NCBI RefSeq assembly: GCF_030296575.1
Contig: NZ_AP027729.1
Span: 620,001-684,000, forward strand
DNA length: 64,000 nt
Source of the DNA: Paraoerskovia sediminicola
GTDB taxonomy: Bacteria; Actinomycetota; Actinomycetes; Actinomycetales; Cellulomonadaceae
Direction of reading: 5' to 3'
Part shown: in pieces, positions 48,371 through 57,308 of the stretch
Position numbering within the stretch: the first letter of the stretch is position 1
How the letters are laid out: each line of letters begins with the position of its first letter
Notes under the pieces: generated by a model
The model's database searches: none
What the model saw: only the letters and a program-made list of their open reading frames with translations
What the model was told of the DNA's origin: nothing
Position numbers and translations under genes: made by a program

Positions 48371-48382
48371 TGAATCGATTCA
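48371..48382. promoter_or_regulatory. Rhamnose operator TGAATCGATTCA
   Basis: Perfect 12-bp palindrome upstream of rhaI. A one-base variant is at 48890-48901 in front of rhaM and the LacI gene, so both are probably sites of the LacI regulator at 49031. Confidence 0.75.
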
Positions 48383-48478
48383 TAACTTACGTGCAACTCA
48401 GATCCGCGTCAACCGGCCCCCTCGCCGCGACCGACCCGACGCCCCGCGCGCCGTGGCGGCGCCGGCCGTGCGATCACG

Positions 48479-48874
48479 CTAGAGATCCTGCGGATCCCGC
48501 GGTCCGCCCGACGGCTCGGCCCCCGCGGGGTCCCCTCCCCGAGCGGCGGCGAGCTGGGCCTCGAGGTGGAACACCTCGTCGAGCACCACGAAGCCCTCGT
48601 CCGGCCGCCCCGGTGACGGCTCGAAGAACTCCCCCATCTCGGCCTGCCACCGGTCGTTGACCTCGCGCGCCGCCATGTCCTGCTGCGCGCGCTCGAAGTC
48701 GTCGGTCTGCAGGATGCCCACCAGCAACCCGTCGTCGGCGAGGAACAGCCGGTAGTCGCGCCACCCGGTGTCGGCCAGCGCCGCCAGCATCTCGGGCCAC
48801 ACAGCGGCGTGGACCGCCCGGTACTCGTCGATCCGGTCCGCGCGGACGCGGGACACGAAGCACACCTGGGTCAT
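48479..48874 (-). CDS. rhaM: L-rhamnose mutarotase
   Basis: Interconverts alpha- and beta-L-rhamnose. 131 aa, RhaM/YiiL family: VCFVSRVRADRIDEYRAVHA with the catalytic His22, VWPEMLAAL, and GWRDYRLFL. The C-terminal 25 residues are low complexity and longer than usual. A GAGG ribosome site precedes ATG 48874, and the operator lies just upstream. Confidence 0.92.
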   Translation of the reverse strand: MTQVCFVSRVRADRIDEYRAVHAAVWPEMLAALADTGWRDYRLFLADDGLLVGILQTDDFERAQQDMAAREVNDRWQAEMGEFFEPSPGRPDEGFVVLDEVFHLEAQLAAARGGDPAGAEPSGGPRDPQDL

Positions 48875-48889
48875 CGTCGACCTCTTTCG

Positions 48890-48901
48890 TGAATCGGTTC
48901 A
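48890..48901. promoter_or_regulatory. Rhamnose operator TGAATCGGTTCA
   Basis: Differs from 48371-48382 at one base; lies 16 bp before rhaM in the divergent region with the LacI gene at 49031. Confidence 0.7.
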
Positions 48902-49030
48902 GATAGGATGCCGAACCTAGCACCACCGCGGAGATCGGTAGGGTCGCACCAGGGTGCGCCCCGACATCCGTCGGAGGTCGGCGTAGCAGACGGGCACGCG
49001 ACGAGGCCGCCCGCAGGACGAGGGGATCAC

Positions 49031-50050
49031 ATGAGCACACCGGTCCAGCGACGCCGGGCGTCGATCAGCGACGTCGCGAAGCTGGCGGAGGTCTCGGTCG
49101 GCACCGTCTCCAACGTGCTCAACCGGCCGGACCGCGTCTCCCCGCACACCAGGGACCGCGTGCTCGGCGCGATCGACGAGCTCGCGTTCATCCCCAACGG
49201 GTCGGCCCGCCAGCTGCGGGCCGGCACCATCACCACCGCCGGCGCGATCGTCCTCGACATCGCCAACCCCTTCTTCACCGACGTCGCGCGCGGCATCGAG
49301 GACCGGCTCGACCAGGACAGCTACACGGTCATGCTCGCGAGCTCCGACGAGGACCCCGCTCGGGAGGCGCGCTACCTCCGGCTCTTCGAGGAGCACGGCG
49401 TCCAGGGCGTGATGGTCGTCCCCGCCACCCGGGACATCGACCACCTGCTCGCGCTCCCCGGTCGCGGCATCGGCGTGGTGCTCCTCGACCGCACCTCGCC
49501 GGTCCCCGAGCTCTCGTCCGTCGCGGTCGACGACGTCGCCGGTGGCCGGCTCGCCGCCCAGCACCTGTTGGACCAGGGCCACGTCCGCATCGCGTTCCTC
49601 AACGGCCCGCACGACATCCGTCAGGCCGCCGACCGCCACGAGGGCGTCGTGAGCGCGATCGTCGCCGCCGGCCTCGACCCCGACGAGGCCCTGCTCGAGA
49701 TCACGCTGCCCGCCCTCAACGCCGACGGGGGCGAGCGCGGCATCCTCCAGGTGCTGGGCGCCCGGGACCGCCCCACCGCCACCTTCTGCGTGAACGACCT
49801 GACGGCGCTCGGCGCGATGCGGGGGCTGCGGCGCGAGCAGGTCCCCGTCCCGACGGAGATGGCCGTCGTGGGGTACGACGACGTGACGTTCGCCGCCGAG
49901 CTCGCCACCCCGTTGACCTCCGTCCGGCAGCCGACGCACCGGCTCGGGTACCGCGCGGCCGACATCCTCCTCGCCGGGGGCGACACCGCGACCAACGTGG
50001 TCTTCCAGCCTGAGCTCGTCGTCCGCGCGTCGAGCACGTCGCGCGCGTGA
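49031..50050 (+). CDS. LacI-family regulator of rhamnose utilisation
   Basis: 339 aa. DNA-binding domain ASISDVAKLAEVSVGTVSNV, hinge FIPNGSARQLRAGTI, effector domain with AIVLDIANPFFTDVARGIED and VVGYDDVTFAAELATPLTS. Starts at ATG 49031 after GAGGGGA. The location between rhaM and the rha operon, with matching TGAATCGRTTCA sites on both sides, makes it the likely rhamnose repressor (often named RhaR in actinobacteria). The stop overlaps the GTG start of the next gene (GTGA). Confidence 0.92.
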   Translation: MSTPVQRRRASISDVAKLAEVSVGTVSNVLNRPDRVSPHTRDRVLGAIDELAFIPNGSARQLRAGTITTAGAIVLDIANPFFTDVARGIEDRLDQDSYTVMLASSDEDPAREARYLRLFEEHGVQGVMVVPATRDIDHLLALPGRGIGVVLLDRTSPVPELSSVAVDDVAGGRLAAQHLLDQGHVRIAFLNGPHDIRQAADRHEGVVSAIVAAGLDPDEALLEITLPALNADGGERGILQVLGARDRPTATFCVNDLTALGAMRGLRREQVPVPTEMAVVGYDDVTFAAELATPLTSVRQPTHRLGYRAADILLAGGDTATNVVFQPELVVRASSTSRA

Positions 50051-51044
50051 GCAGCACCTGTGCGCCCGCGCCGCTGTTCCGCGACCCCGTGCAGGACGGC
50101 GCGACCGACCCCGTGCTCGTCCGCCACCTCGAGCGCGGCGAGTGGTGGTTGCTCTACACCCAGCGACGCGCCCAGGCCCCGGGCCCGGGGGTCGCGTGGG
50201 TGCACGGGAGCGACGTCGGCGTGGCCGTCTCCACCGACCGGGGCCTGAGCTGGACGTACCGGGGCGCGCTGGGCGCGGCCGCGGGCCTGCCCGGCGACCC
50301 GACGGCTCCGTGGCGCCGGGACACCTACTGGGCGCCCGAGGTGGTGCACGCCGCCGGCGAGTACCACCTGTTCCTCACCGTGATCGCGGGTGTCCCGGAC
50401 GCGTGGGCGGGCCACGACCGCCGCATCGTGCACCTGACGAGCCCCGACCTGGAGCGCTGGACCGACCACGGGCCGCTCCCCTGAGCTCCGACCGCGTCAT
50501 CGACGCGTGCGTCCACCCCGTGCCCGGCGGGTGGCGGCTCTGGTACAAGGACGAGGCGGACGGCTCGACCACCTGGGCGGCCGACAGCCCCGACCTGTAC
50601 CGCTGGGACGTCGTCGGGCGGGTGATCGGCGGGCGGCCCCACGAGGGTCCGAACGTCTTCCGGCTCGGCGGGCACGGCTGGATGATCGTCGACGAGTGGC
50701 GCGGACAGATGGTCTACCGCTCGGACGACCTCTCGACGTGGGAGCAGCAGGGGCTGCTGCTCGACGGCTCCGGGTCCAGGCCCGACGACACCGGCCCCGG
50801 CCTGCACGCCGACGTCGTGCCGGTCTCGGACGACGAGGCGTGGATCGTGTACTTCACGCACCCCGGCCCGGAGTCGGGCGCCCCCGGCGCACCGGTCGTC
50901 GACGAGGGACGAGGGCTCGACGACGGTCCCGGGGGCGTCGCGGCCGACCGGCGGTCGTCGGTCCAGGCCGCCGTGCTCCGGGTCGTCGACGGCGTGCTCG
51001 TGTGCGACCGGGACGCACCGGTCGAGACCTTGCTGCCCGGCTGA
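50047..51044 (+). CDS. GH43/GH117-like beta-propeller glycosidase (apparent frameshift at 50478-50481)
   Basis: About 332 aa after restoring one C; no signal peptide, so cytoplasmic. Five-bladed-propeller features: TDPVLVRHLERGEWWLLYTQ, SDVGVAVSTDRGLSW, DTYWAPEVVHAAGEYHLFL (candidate catalytic acid), then after the shift SSDRVIDACVHPVPGGWRLW, HEGPNVFRLGGHGWMIVDEW and YRSDDLSTW. The repeating W-T/S-D-G strands fit the GH43-GH117 fold. Translationally coupled to the rhamnose LacI gene, suggesting it releases rhamnose or a pectin sugar from an imported oligosaccharide. Specificity unknown. Confidence 0.75.
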
Positions 51045-51076
51045 GCCGCGCCGTCCGCCACCCGGGATCTCAGCCC

Positions 51077-51108
51077 GCCGTCGCCAAGGCCACGGCCGCG
51101 GCGACGGC
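51077..51108. terminator. Terminator between convergent genes
   Basis: GCCGTCGCC (51077-51085) with GGCGACGGC (51100-51108) and an inner GGCC/GGCC pair. Confidence 0.6.
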
Positions 51109-51120
51109 CACGGGCCCGGC

Positions 51121-52107
51121 TCAGCGCGCGAGCACCCGATGCGCGAACCGCACGTGCTCCGCGTCCTGGAACGGCCCGCCGTTCTCGTGGCCGTTGTACG
51201 AGTAGACCTTCATCTCCTTCTCGACCGACGCCAGGTGGTTGTAGACCGCGTACACGGCCGACGGCGGGCACACCACGTCCCGCAGCCCCACGGAGCTCAG
51301 CACCGGCGCGGAGATCCGAGGCGCGAAGTTCACCCCGTCGAAGTACGACACCGTCCGGAAGGTCTGCTCGACGAGGTCCCGGTGCGCGAAGAGGTACTGG
51401 ACGATCTCGGCGTACGGGAGCGCGTCCGTGATCTCCGTGCACCGTCGCACGTGGGAGAGGAACGGGACGTCGACGATCACGCCGCGCAGCGGGACGCCGC
51501 GCGCGGTGCACAGAGCGGCGGACGCGAGCGCCATCGCTCCACCCTGGCTCCCACCCGAGAGGAGCACCCGCTCGGGGTCGACACCGGGCATCGAGCGCGC
51601 GACGTCGACGGCGCGCACCGTGTCGACGAAGAGCCGGCGGTAGTAGTACGTCTCCGGGTCGTCGATGCCCTGGGTGAGGAACCCCGCGGCGTGCGGCCCC
51701 GAGGCTGCCACGTCGCCCGTGTGCCCCAGCTGGTGCGCGCTGCCCTGGCCCCGGTTGTCCATGACGAGGACGGCGTAGCCCGCCTGGGCGAGCAGCGTGT
51801 GCTCGTGGGACAGGCCGCGCCCGCCGCCGTACCCGATGTAGGTGACGACGATCCCCAGGTCCTCCGTCGCACCTGCGGGCCGGTGGAACCACGCCTTGAT
51901 CGGCTGCCCGCCGTAGCCCGTGAAGGTCACGTCGTCGGTGTCGATCGCGACCAGACCGGTCTCGACGCGCTCGGCGACGTACGTGAGCGGGTGCGCGGCC
52001 TCCTGCTCCGCGAGGGTGCGCTCCCAGAAGTCGTCGAAGTCGGCGGGCTCGTCGCGCTCGGGGCGGTAGTCGACGAGAGCGTCGAGCGGGAGGTCGAACT
52101 GGGGCAC
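51121..52107 (-). CDS. CE7 acetyl esterase (acetyl xylan esterase/cephalosporin-C deacetylase family)
   Basis: 328-aa alpha/beta hydrolase without signal peptide. Nucleophile Ser187 in LLSGGSQGGAMAL, Asp277 in SSVGLRDVVCPPS and His307 in YNGHENGG complete the triad. RGQG (MDNRGQGSA) is the CE7 oxyanion signature. Predicted to remove acetyl groups from imported oligosaccharides, plausibly acetylated RG-I fragments given the PL11 lyase and rhamnose genes. GTG start 52107 behind GAGGAG. End of the long operon starting at 60.7 kb. Confidence 0.92.
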   Translation of the reverse strand: MPQFDLPLDALVDYRPERDEPADFDDFWERTLAEQEAAHPLTYVAERVETGLVAIDTDDVTFTGYGGQPIKAWFHRPAGATEDLGIVVTYIGYGGGRGLSHEHTLLAQAGYAVLVMDNRGQGSAHQLGHTGDVAASGPHAAGFLTQGIDDPETYYYRRLFVDTVRAVDVARSMPGVDPERVLLSGGSQGGAMALASAALCTARGVPLRGVIVDVPFLSHVRRCTEITDALPYAEIVQYLFAHRDLVEQTFRTVSYFDGVNFAPRISAPVLSSVGLRDVVCPPSAVYAVYNHLASVEKEMKVYSYNGHENGGPFQDAEHVRFAHRVLAR

Positions 52108-52162
52108 GGGGGCTCCTCGTCAGCGGTGGTCGTGGGGACGGGTCGAGTCTCGGCCGAGGCCG

Positions 52163-52905
52163 TCAGTCGCTGCCGCCCGTAGGGACGTCGAACCGGCGCA
52201 GCATGCCGCACATGCCGAGGCGACGGCCCGGCAGGGCGTCCCGCTCGGCGACCGAGCCGGCCGCCAGGTGTGCGGTCGCGACGCCCCCACCGGCCGCGAT
52301 CGCCGCCAGGGCGGCCGCGCTCCGCTCCCCGCCTCGACGCCGGCGGGGCTCCGGGCCCAGCTCGCCGTCTGCGGTGCGACCAGGCGCGCCGCGGCCTCGT
52401 GCAGAGGGCCGAGGGCACCAGGCCCGTCGTCCTCCACCGAGCTGAGCAGCGCTCGGTAGCCCTCGAGAGCGAGGTCGCGGCGCCGCCGGGCAGCCCGCTC
52501 GCGGACGTCGTCCGGCACGCTCCCCGGTGCGGGGAGCGTCACCGCCGCCCGGTACGCCTCGGGGTCCGCGAGGACGTCCGGCGGGAAGGTCAGGACGGCG
52601 TCCCCCGCCTCCGGGAGCCCGGAGTCCGACATGAGGACGACGATCTCCAGCCCACCCCGGTTCAGGAGCCGGTGGACCACCCCGGCCGTGAACCAGACCA
52701 CGCGGCCCGGGACGAGGTCCCGCTCGGCGAAGCCCTCGGCCGAGAGCGTCTGCACCGCGCCCTCGCCGGCGACGACGACGTAGGCCTCCGAGGCGACGGT
52801 GTGCAGGTGCGGGCTGCCGCTGCCACCGGGGGCGTCCGGCGCGGGCCAGTCGTAGACGCTGAGGAGGCTCGCCGACGAGCCACCGGGCAGGAGCGGGTCG
52901 CTCAT
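52163..52905 (-). CDS. Cupin-domain protein (apparent frameshift at 52327-52330)
   Basis: About 247 aa after restoring one base. A single cupin barrel is seen: SPHLHTVASEAYVVVAGEGA (metal-binding His-x-His and Glu) and VVWFTAGVVHRLLNRGG (second motif His). The C-terminal half is an Ala-rich helical segment ending LGMCGMLRRFDVPTG. Starts by ATGA overlap with the DUF6807 stop. It may be a sugar-binding or isomerising cupin; no specific function can be assigned. Confidence 0.75.
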
Positions 52906-53843
52906 CGCGCCGCTGCTCCCGAGATCCGTTCCACGACCGCGAGCGCCACGGCCGCGAGCTGCTCGGCCCGCTCGGGGTCGGCGGCGCCGTCGGCCACCGC
53001 GACCGCGTACCGGAAGGTCCTGGTCGAGCCCGCCGGGAAGTCGACCTCCGTCGAGAAGAACGGGGCCGGGCACAGGCACGCGAAGTTCTCGTTGCGTGCG
53101 AACCACTGCGGCACGCCGCCGGGGTTGCCGGGGACGTCCACGATCACGAGGCTCGACGCCGTGGCCGTCCCGTCGTGGACACCTGTGAAGCCCATCCAGG
53201 GCAGCCGCTCCCCGCGCAGCTCCTCGCCGCCGGCGACGCCGGGGGCCAGGAGCGTCCCGTCCGTGAACGAGCGCGGGCCGCGCCAGAAGAGGCCGCCGTA
53301 CCCGGCGTTGTCGCGACCGTTCGTCGTCGGGCTGCCGAACGGGAGGGCGCCGCCCGAGACGTTCGTCAGGTGGGAGGCGAACGAGAGGTACCAGACGCCG
53401 TCCGCCACCTCGACGTGGATCTCGCGCTCCTCGCGGACGACGGCGTCGCCGGGCCCCGCGTCGGACGGCGGCGCGCGCCAGACGAGGTCCTCGACGACGG
53501 TGGCGGCGTCGCCCTCGACGCGGACGTCGCGGAACCCGTCGTGCTCCATGGACCCGTCGTTGTCGAGCTGGACGTAGCCCTCGTCGCGCACGTACGTCGG
53601 GCCGCCCCAGAAGTTGTACGGGCCCACGTTCGGCAGGGACCAGGCGATCCCCTTGTGCCAGACGTGGTCGTGCGGGCGGAACAGCGAGACGAGGTCGCCG
53701 CCGAGCGTGCGGACGGGGTGGAAGTACGGCCGGGGGCTCTCGAGCTGGACGTCCGTCGGTCGGTAGACGTAGGAGACCAGCGGCGCGCCGTCGTGGGAGA
53801 CGACGAGCGTCCCGGTCTCGTCCCGGACGGAGAGGCCGCTCAT
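52902..53843 (-). CDS. DUF6807 (PmoA-like) family protein
   Basis: 313-aa stand-alone version of the domain fused to LacI at 38263-40355. Conserved blocks: VSYVYRPTDVQLESPRPYFHP, RPHDHVWHKGIAWSLPNVG (three His), NFWGGPTYV, SPTTNGRDNAGYGGLFWRGP, and GGVPQWFARNENFACLCPAP. Likely a beta-sandwich with a His-rich pocket similar to sugar-binding/mutarotase folds. The database name methane oxygenase PmoA is not supported by context or composition. Linked by ATGA overlaps to Gfo/Idh upstream and cupin downstream. Confidence 0.85.
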   Translation of the reverse strand: MSGLSVRDETGTLVVSHDGAPLVSYVYRPTDVQLESPRPYFHPVRTLGGDLVSLFRPHDHVWHKGIAWSLPNVGPYNFWGGPTYVRDEGYVQLDNDGSMEHDGFRDVRVEGDAATVVEDLVWRAPPSDAGPGDAVVREEREIHVEVADGVWYLSFASHLTNVSGGALPFGSPTTNGRDNAGYGGLFWRGPRSFTDGTLLAPGVAGGEELRGERLPWMGFTGVHDGTATASSLVIVDVPGNPGGVPQWFARNENFACLCPAPFFSTEVDFPAGSTRTFRYAVAVADGAADPERAEQLAAVALAVVERISGAAAR

Positions 53844-54964
53844 CGAGCGCGTCCCGTCGGCGCGGGCGCGGGGCCGGGAGGCGGCTCCGACGGAGTCCCG
53901 GCCCACGGGGCCCCGGAACCCTCCATCGAGCGGGCGAACGGGTCGTCGGGCCCGATGTTGCCTGCTCGGACGGTCTCGCCGGTGAACGCCGAGCGGTAGA
54001 TCGCCGCTGCGAGCTCGAGCGTGCGGCGTGCCTCGGCGCCCGAGACGGGTGGCGGCTCCCCGGCGGCGAACGCCGCATACGTCGGCGCGAGCTGACCGAG
54101 GTGCCCGCTCTCCGGCGCCGACGCGTCGGGGACCCACAGGTCGGCGGCGTCGTCGTCGCCAGGTGCCGGGGTGAAGGTCCAGTGCGAGTCGTCGTAGCCG
54201 TAGAGGTGCTCGAGCTCGACGGTCGCGCGCTCGGTGTCGATGCGCACGACGGAGGTCTCGCGCGGTGAGAGCGTCGAGTTCACGACCGAGGCGACGGCAC
54301 CGTTGTCGAAGGTCACGAGCGCCATCGAGACGTCCTCGGTCTCGGTGTCCCGGGCCTGGCGCGCCGCGATCGCCCGGACCTCGGACCACGGGCCCAGCAG
54401 CGAGAGCAGCAGGTCGAACTGGTGGATCCCGTGACCCATCGTCGTACCGCCGCCCTCGGTCTCCCACCGACCGCGCCACGGCACCTCGTAGTAGGCGGGC
54501 GCCCGGAACCAGAGCGTGTCGCACACCGCGACGAGCGGACGGCCCAGCGCGCCCCGGGCGATGAGGTCGCGCAGCCGCACGGCCCCCGCGCCGAAACGGT
54601 GCTGGACGATGACGGTCAGCGCGGCGGACGACGCCGCCTCGGCCGCCAGGAGCACGTCCATCTCCGCCAGCGACAGCACGGGCGGCTTCTCGAGCACGAC
54701 GTGGACACCGGCCGCCAGCGCCGCGACGGCGGCGTCGAGGTGCACGGACGGCGGGGTGCAGACGTGCAGCACGTCGACGTCCCCCGCGGCCAGCGCCGCA
54801 CCGACGTCGGTCCCCACCGACGTCGCGCCGAAGGCCTCCGCCAGCTTCTTCGCCCGCTCGTGGTCGACGTCGACCACGCCGGTCAGCGTCGCCCCGTCGA
54901 TCTTCGCGAGGGCATGGGCATGGGCGTGGGCGATGGCGCCCGCCCCGACGATCGTGGCTCTCAT
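53840..54964 (-). CDS. Gfo/Idh/MocA family oxidoreductase
   Basis: 374 aa: RATIVGAGAIAHAHAHALAK Rossmann motif, DVLHVCTPPSVHLDAA, HVVLEKPPVLSLAEMD (conserved Lys), IVQHRFGAGAVRLRDLI, GGTTMGHGIHQFDLLLSLLG (substrate-site His/Asp). C-terminal tail is Pro-rich. ATGA overlaps on both sides fix the start at 54964. Acts with its paralogue upstream, perhaps as consecutive dehydrogenase steps on a pectin-derived sugar. Confidence 0.92.
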   Translation of the reverse strand: MRATIVGAGAIAHAHAHALAKIDGATLTGVVDVDHERAKKLAEAFGATSVGTDVGAALAAGDVDVLHVCTPPSVHLDAAVAALAAGVHVVLEKPPVLSLAEMDVLLAAEAASSAALTVIVQHRFGAGAVRLRDLIARGALGRPLVAVCDTLWFRAPAYYEVPWRGRWETEGGGTTMGHGIHQFDLLLSLLGPWSEVRAIAARQARDTETEDVSMALVTFDNGAVASVVNSTLSPRETSVVRIDTERATVELEHLYGYDDSHWTFTPAPGDDDAADLWVPDASAPESGHLGQLAPTYAAFAAGEPPPVSGAEARRTLELAAAIYRSAFTGETVRAGNIGPDDPFARSMEGSGAPWAGTPSEPPPGPAPAPTGRAR

Positions 54965-56442
54965 GCGGTGATCCTCTCCTTGCTGTCGTCCGTGCCGTGT
55001 CCCAGGTCGATGCCGAGGCCGAGATCGGCGATCGCGACCGGCTCCCCCGACGCGAGCGACCGGTTCGCCGCGTACCCGACGGCGGAGGCCCGGATCCCGT
55101 CCAGGTACCCGGCGGCGCGGCCGAGCCGGTCGTCGCTCGGCGGTCCCACGAAGACGTCGTCGAGCAGGAAGGCGTCGCCGCCCCCGTGCCCGCCGATCCC
55201 CTCCGGGATCACCCGCTCCTGCGCGCGCTCCCAGTGCCGCTGCACCACGAGCCGCTCCCCGAACGGGCGGACGTCGTCCCCCGCCCATGCGGCGGGCGTG
55301 GCGCTGGGATCGAGGATCGAGCGGCCCGAGTCGTCGAACTCGACGGACCCGCGCTCGACGACCTCGAGGTCGGCGCGACCCTGCGTGCCGGTGACGGAGA
55401 CGCGGTAGCCCTCGAACGGGGCGTGGGCCACGAGCGAGTAGGTCATCACCGGACCGCCCTCGTACTCGACCAGGAGGGCAAGCGTGTCCTCGAGCTCGAT
55501 CCCCGCGTCGAAGACGTCGCGGTCACGCCGGTAGCCGTCCTCCGCCTGGGCCTCGGCGCCGTACATCGCTGCCAGCCGCGGGTCCGACCCGAGATCCATG
55601 GCCCACGGGTCGATGCCGCGCTCACGGAGCGCCGACTCCCCCGACGACGCCTCGTAGCCCTGGGCGTGCGCCCCGTCGTCCCCGTAGAAGCGCCGGCCAC
55701 CGGCAGCCGTCACGCGGGTCGGGACACCGTCGATCCACCAGTTGACGAGGTCGAAGTGGTGGCTGGACTTGTGCACGAGGAGCCCGCCCGACACGTCCTT
55801 CTCGCGGTGCCAGCGACGGAAGTAGTCGGCGCCGTGCACCGTGTCGAGCGCCCACTCGAAGTGGACCGCGAGGACCCGGCCGATCTCGCCGGACGCGATG
55901 ACGTCGCGCAGCGCAGCGTTGCGGGGCGCATAGCGGTAGTTGAAGGTCATCGTCAGGTCGCGGCCCGTCTCCTCGACGGCCTCCGCGATGCGGCGGGCCT
56001 CCTCGGGAGTCGTCGCCAACGGCTTCTCGACGACCACGTCGACGCCCGCCCGCAGCGCCGCGCAGACGTGGTCGACGTGCGTCGTGTCGGGGGACGTGAC
56101 CACGACCCGGTCGACGCGCTGCTCCCGGATCGCGCGCACCAGCTCGTCCGCGCCGTAGCGGGGGCGGGTCGCGCCCTCACCGGCACCGCCAGCACCGCCG
56201 GCACCGCCGACGGCGCCCGCGACCTCCGCCTCGTAGAAGGCTGCCCGGACGGTGTTGGGCTCGACCCAGGCGACGATCTCGCCGCGGTCCGCGTGCGCGC
56301 CCGTCAGGGCCGACACGTACATGTGGGCACGGTGACCGGTCCCGACGACGGCGTAGCGGGTGCGGGACGCGGTGCCCGAGCCCCCGTCCTCGGCGGCCGC
56401 TCCCGGCGCGGTGGCGAGGGTGGACGGTGTCGGCTGCGACAT
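54961..56442 (-). CDS. Gfo/Idh/MocA family oxidoreductase
   Basis: 493 aa, intact paralogue of 33105-34523. TRYAVVGTGHRAHMYVSAL, EKPLATTPEEARRIAE, TFNYRYAPRNAALRDVIASG, HGADYFRRWHREKDVSGGLL, VHKSSHHFDLVNWWIDG. A Gly/Ala insertion encoded by GC-rich trinucleotides follows VAGAV. The extra C-terminal block (GGHGGGDAFLLDDVFVG, LGRAAGYLDGIRASAVGYAA) distinguishes this subgroup from ordinary Gfo/Idh proteins. 139 bp separate it from DUF624. Confidence 0.92.
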   Translation of the reverse strand: MSQPTPSTLATAPGAAAEDGGSGTASRTRYAVVGTGHRAHMYVSALTGAHADRGEIVAWVEPNTVRAAFYEAEVAGAVGGAGGAGGAGEGATRPRYGADELVRAIREQRVDRVVVTSPDTTHVDHVCAALRAGVDVVVEKPLATTPEEARRIAEAVEETGRDLTMTFNYRYAPRNAALRDVIASGEIGRVLAVHFEWALDTVHGADYFRRWHREKDVSGGLLVHKSSHHFDLVNWWIDGVPTRVTAAGGRRFYGDDGAHAQGYEASSGESALRERGIDPWAMDLGSDPRLAAMYGAEAQAEDGYRRDRDVFDAGIELEDTLALLVEYEGGPVMTYSLVAHAPFEGYRVSVTGTQGRADLEVVERGSVEFDDSGRSILDPSATPAAWAGDDVRPFGERLVVQRHWERAQERVIPEGIGGHGGGDAFLLDDVFVGPPSDDRLGRAAGYLDGIRASAVGYAANRSLASGEPVAIADLGLGIDLGHGTDDSKERITA

Positions 56443-56539
56443 GTTCGGCGATACCTCTTCGGGGTGGTCAGGCGTAGGACGGGTGGTTCGGTGGGGGCGG
56501 TTCGGTGTGCTTCGGCGTGGGTCGGTGCGGTTCGTTGAC

Positions 56540-56569
56540 GGTGCAGGTGCAGGTGCGGGTGCAGGTGCA
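56540..56569. repeat. Five tandem hexamers GGTGCA
   Basis: Units at 56540-56569, the third being GGTGCG; they lie in the gap between the DUF624 gene and the Gfo/Idh gene. Possible slippage site affecting transcription or spacing. Confidence 0.75.
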
Positions 56570-56581
56570 GGTCGCGCTCGG

Positions 56582-57304
56582 TCACCGACGGTGGTCGTGG
56601 CGCACCTCGACCGCGACCACGGCGAGGCACAGCAGACCCGGGACGACGACGGCGAGGATCACCAGCATCCAGACGATCACGGAGCACGCCGCCACGGCAG
56701 CCAGGAGCAGCACCGACCCTCCGAGGTCGTGGGCGGCCCGGGACGCGCCGGTGCGGATCAGCCGCCGCGTGCCGGAGACGGCGCCCGCGAACCCGGAGCG
56801 ACCGCCGACGACGTCGCGCTCACCCTCGGGTCCCGACCAGGCACCGACCGCGCGCAGGACCACGACCAGTGCCACGGCGCCCACGCCCAGGGACACCCAA
56901 CGGACGAGCGCTCCGCCCGGGAGCACGCCCGACGCGGCGAGCTCGACGTTCCCGGCGAGCAGGACGGCCACCATCGGCGCCAGGACCCCGAGAGGCCAGA
57001 GCACCCGGGTCGCTGCCCATGTCTCGCGGACGAGCCTCCCCACGCCCACGTCGCGAGCAGCGACCTGGCGACGCAGGTGCGCGGTCCCGGCCGCGAGCGC
57101 GCCGGGCGCCGTGACGACGAGCAGGCTCCCGACCGCGACCAGCAGGCCGGCGAGCACGGTCTCGCCGAACAGCGCCAGCCCCGCGCCCCGCTCGCCACGC
57201 GGGCGAGGCGGACCGGGAGTCTGCGAGTTCACGGCCGTGCCGTGACCGGCGGGGGTGTCGCGCCCGCCGCGGGGGTCGCCGTCGGCGCGGTCGAGGCCCA
57301 GCAC
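56582..57304 (-). CDS. DUF624 (YesL-like) membrane protein
   Basis: 240 aa with about five hydrophobic segments (for example ETVLAGLLVAVGSLLVVTAP and VLWPLGVLAPMVAVLLAGNV) and a ~40-residue polar N-terminus. DUF624 proteins accompany CUT1 transporters; Bacillus YesL lies in the rhamnogalacturonan gene cluster. Directly follows the MalG-type gene (4 bp gap), so it is probably an accessory of that transporter. Function unproven. Confidence 0.82.
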   Translation of the reverse strand: MLGLDRADGDPRGGRDTPAGHGTAVNSQTPGPPRPRGERGAGLALFGETVLAGLLVAVGSLLVVTAPGALAAGTAHLRRQVAARDVGVGRLVRETWAATRVLWPLGVLAPMVAVLLAGNVELAASGVLPGGALVRWVSLGVGAVALVVVLRAVGAWSGPEGERDVVGGRSGFAGAVSGTRRLIRTGASRAAHDLGGSVLLLAAVAACSVIVWMLVILAVVVPGLLCLAVVAVEVRHDHRR

Positions 57305-57308
57305 CGGA

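Noticed and set aside
52902-53843. Methane/ammonia monooxygenase PmoA naming of the DUF6807 protein
   Set aside because: It has no membrane helices and lies in a sugar operon; true PmoA is a polytopic membrane protein.
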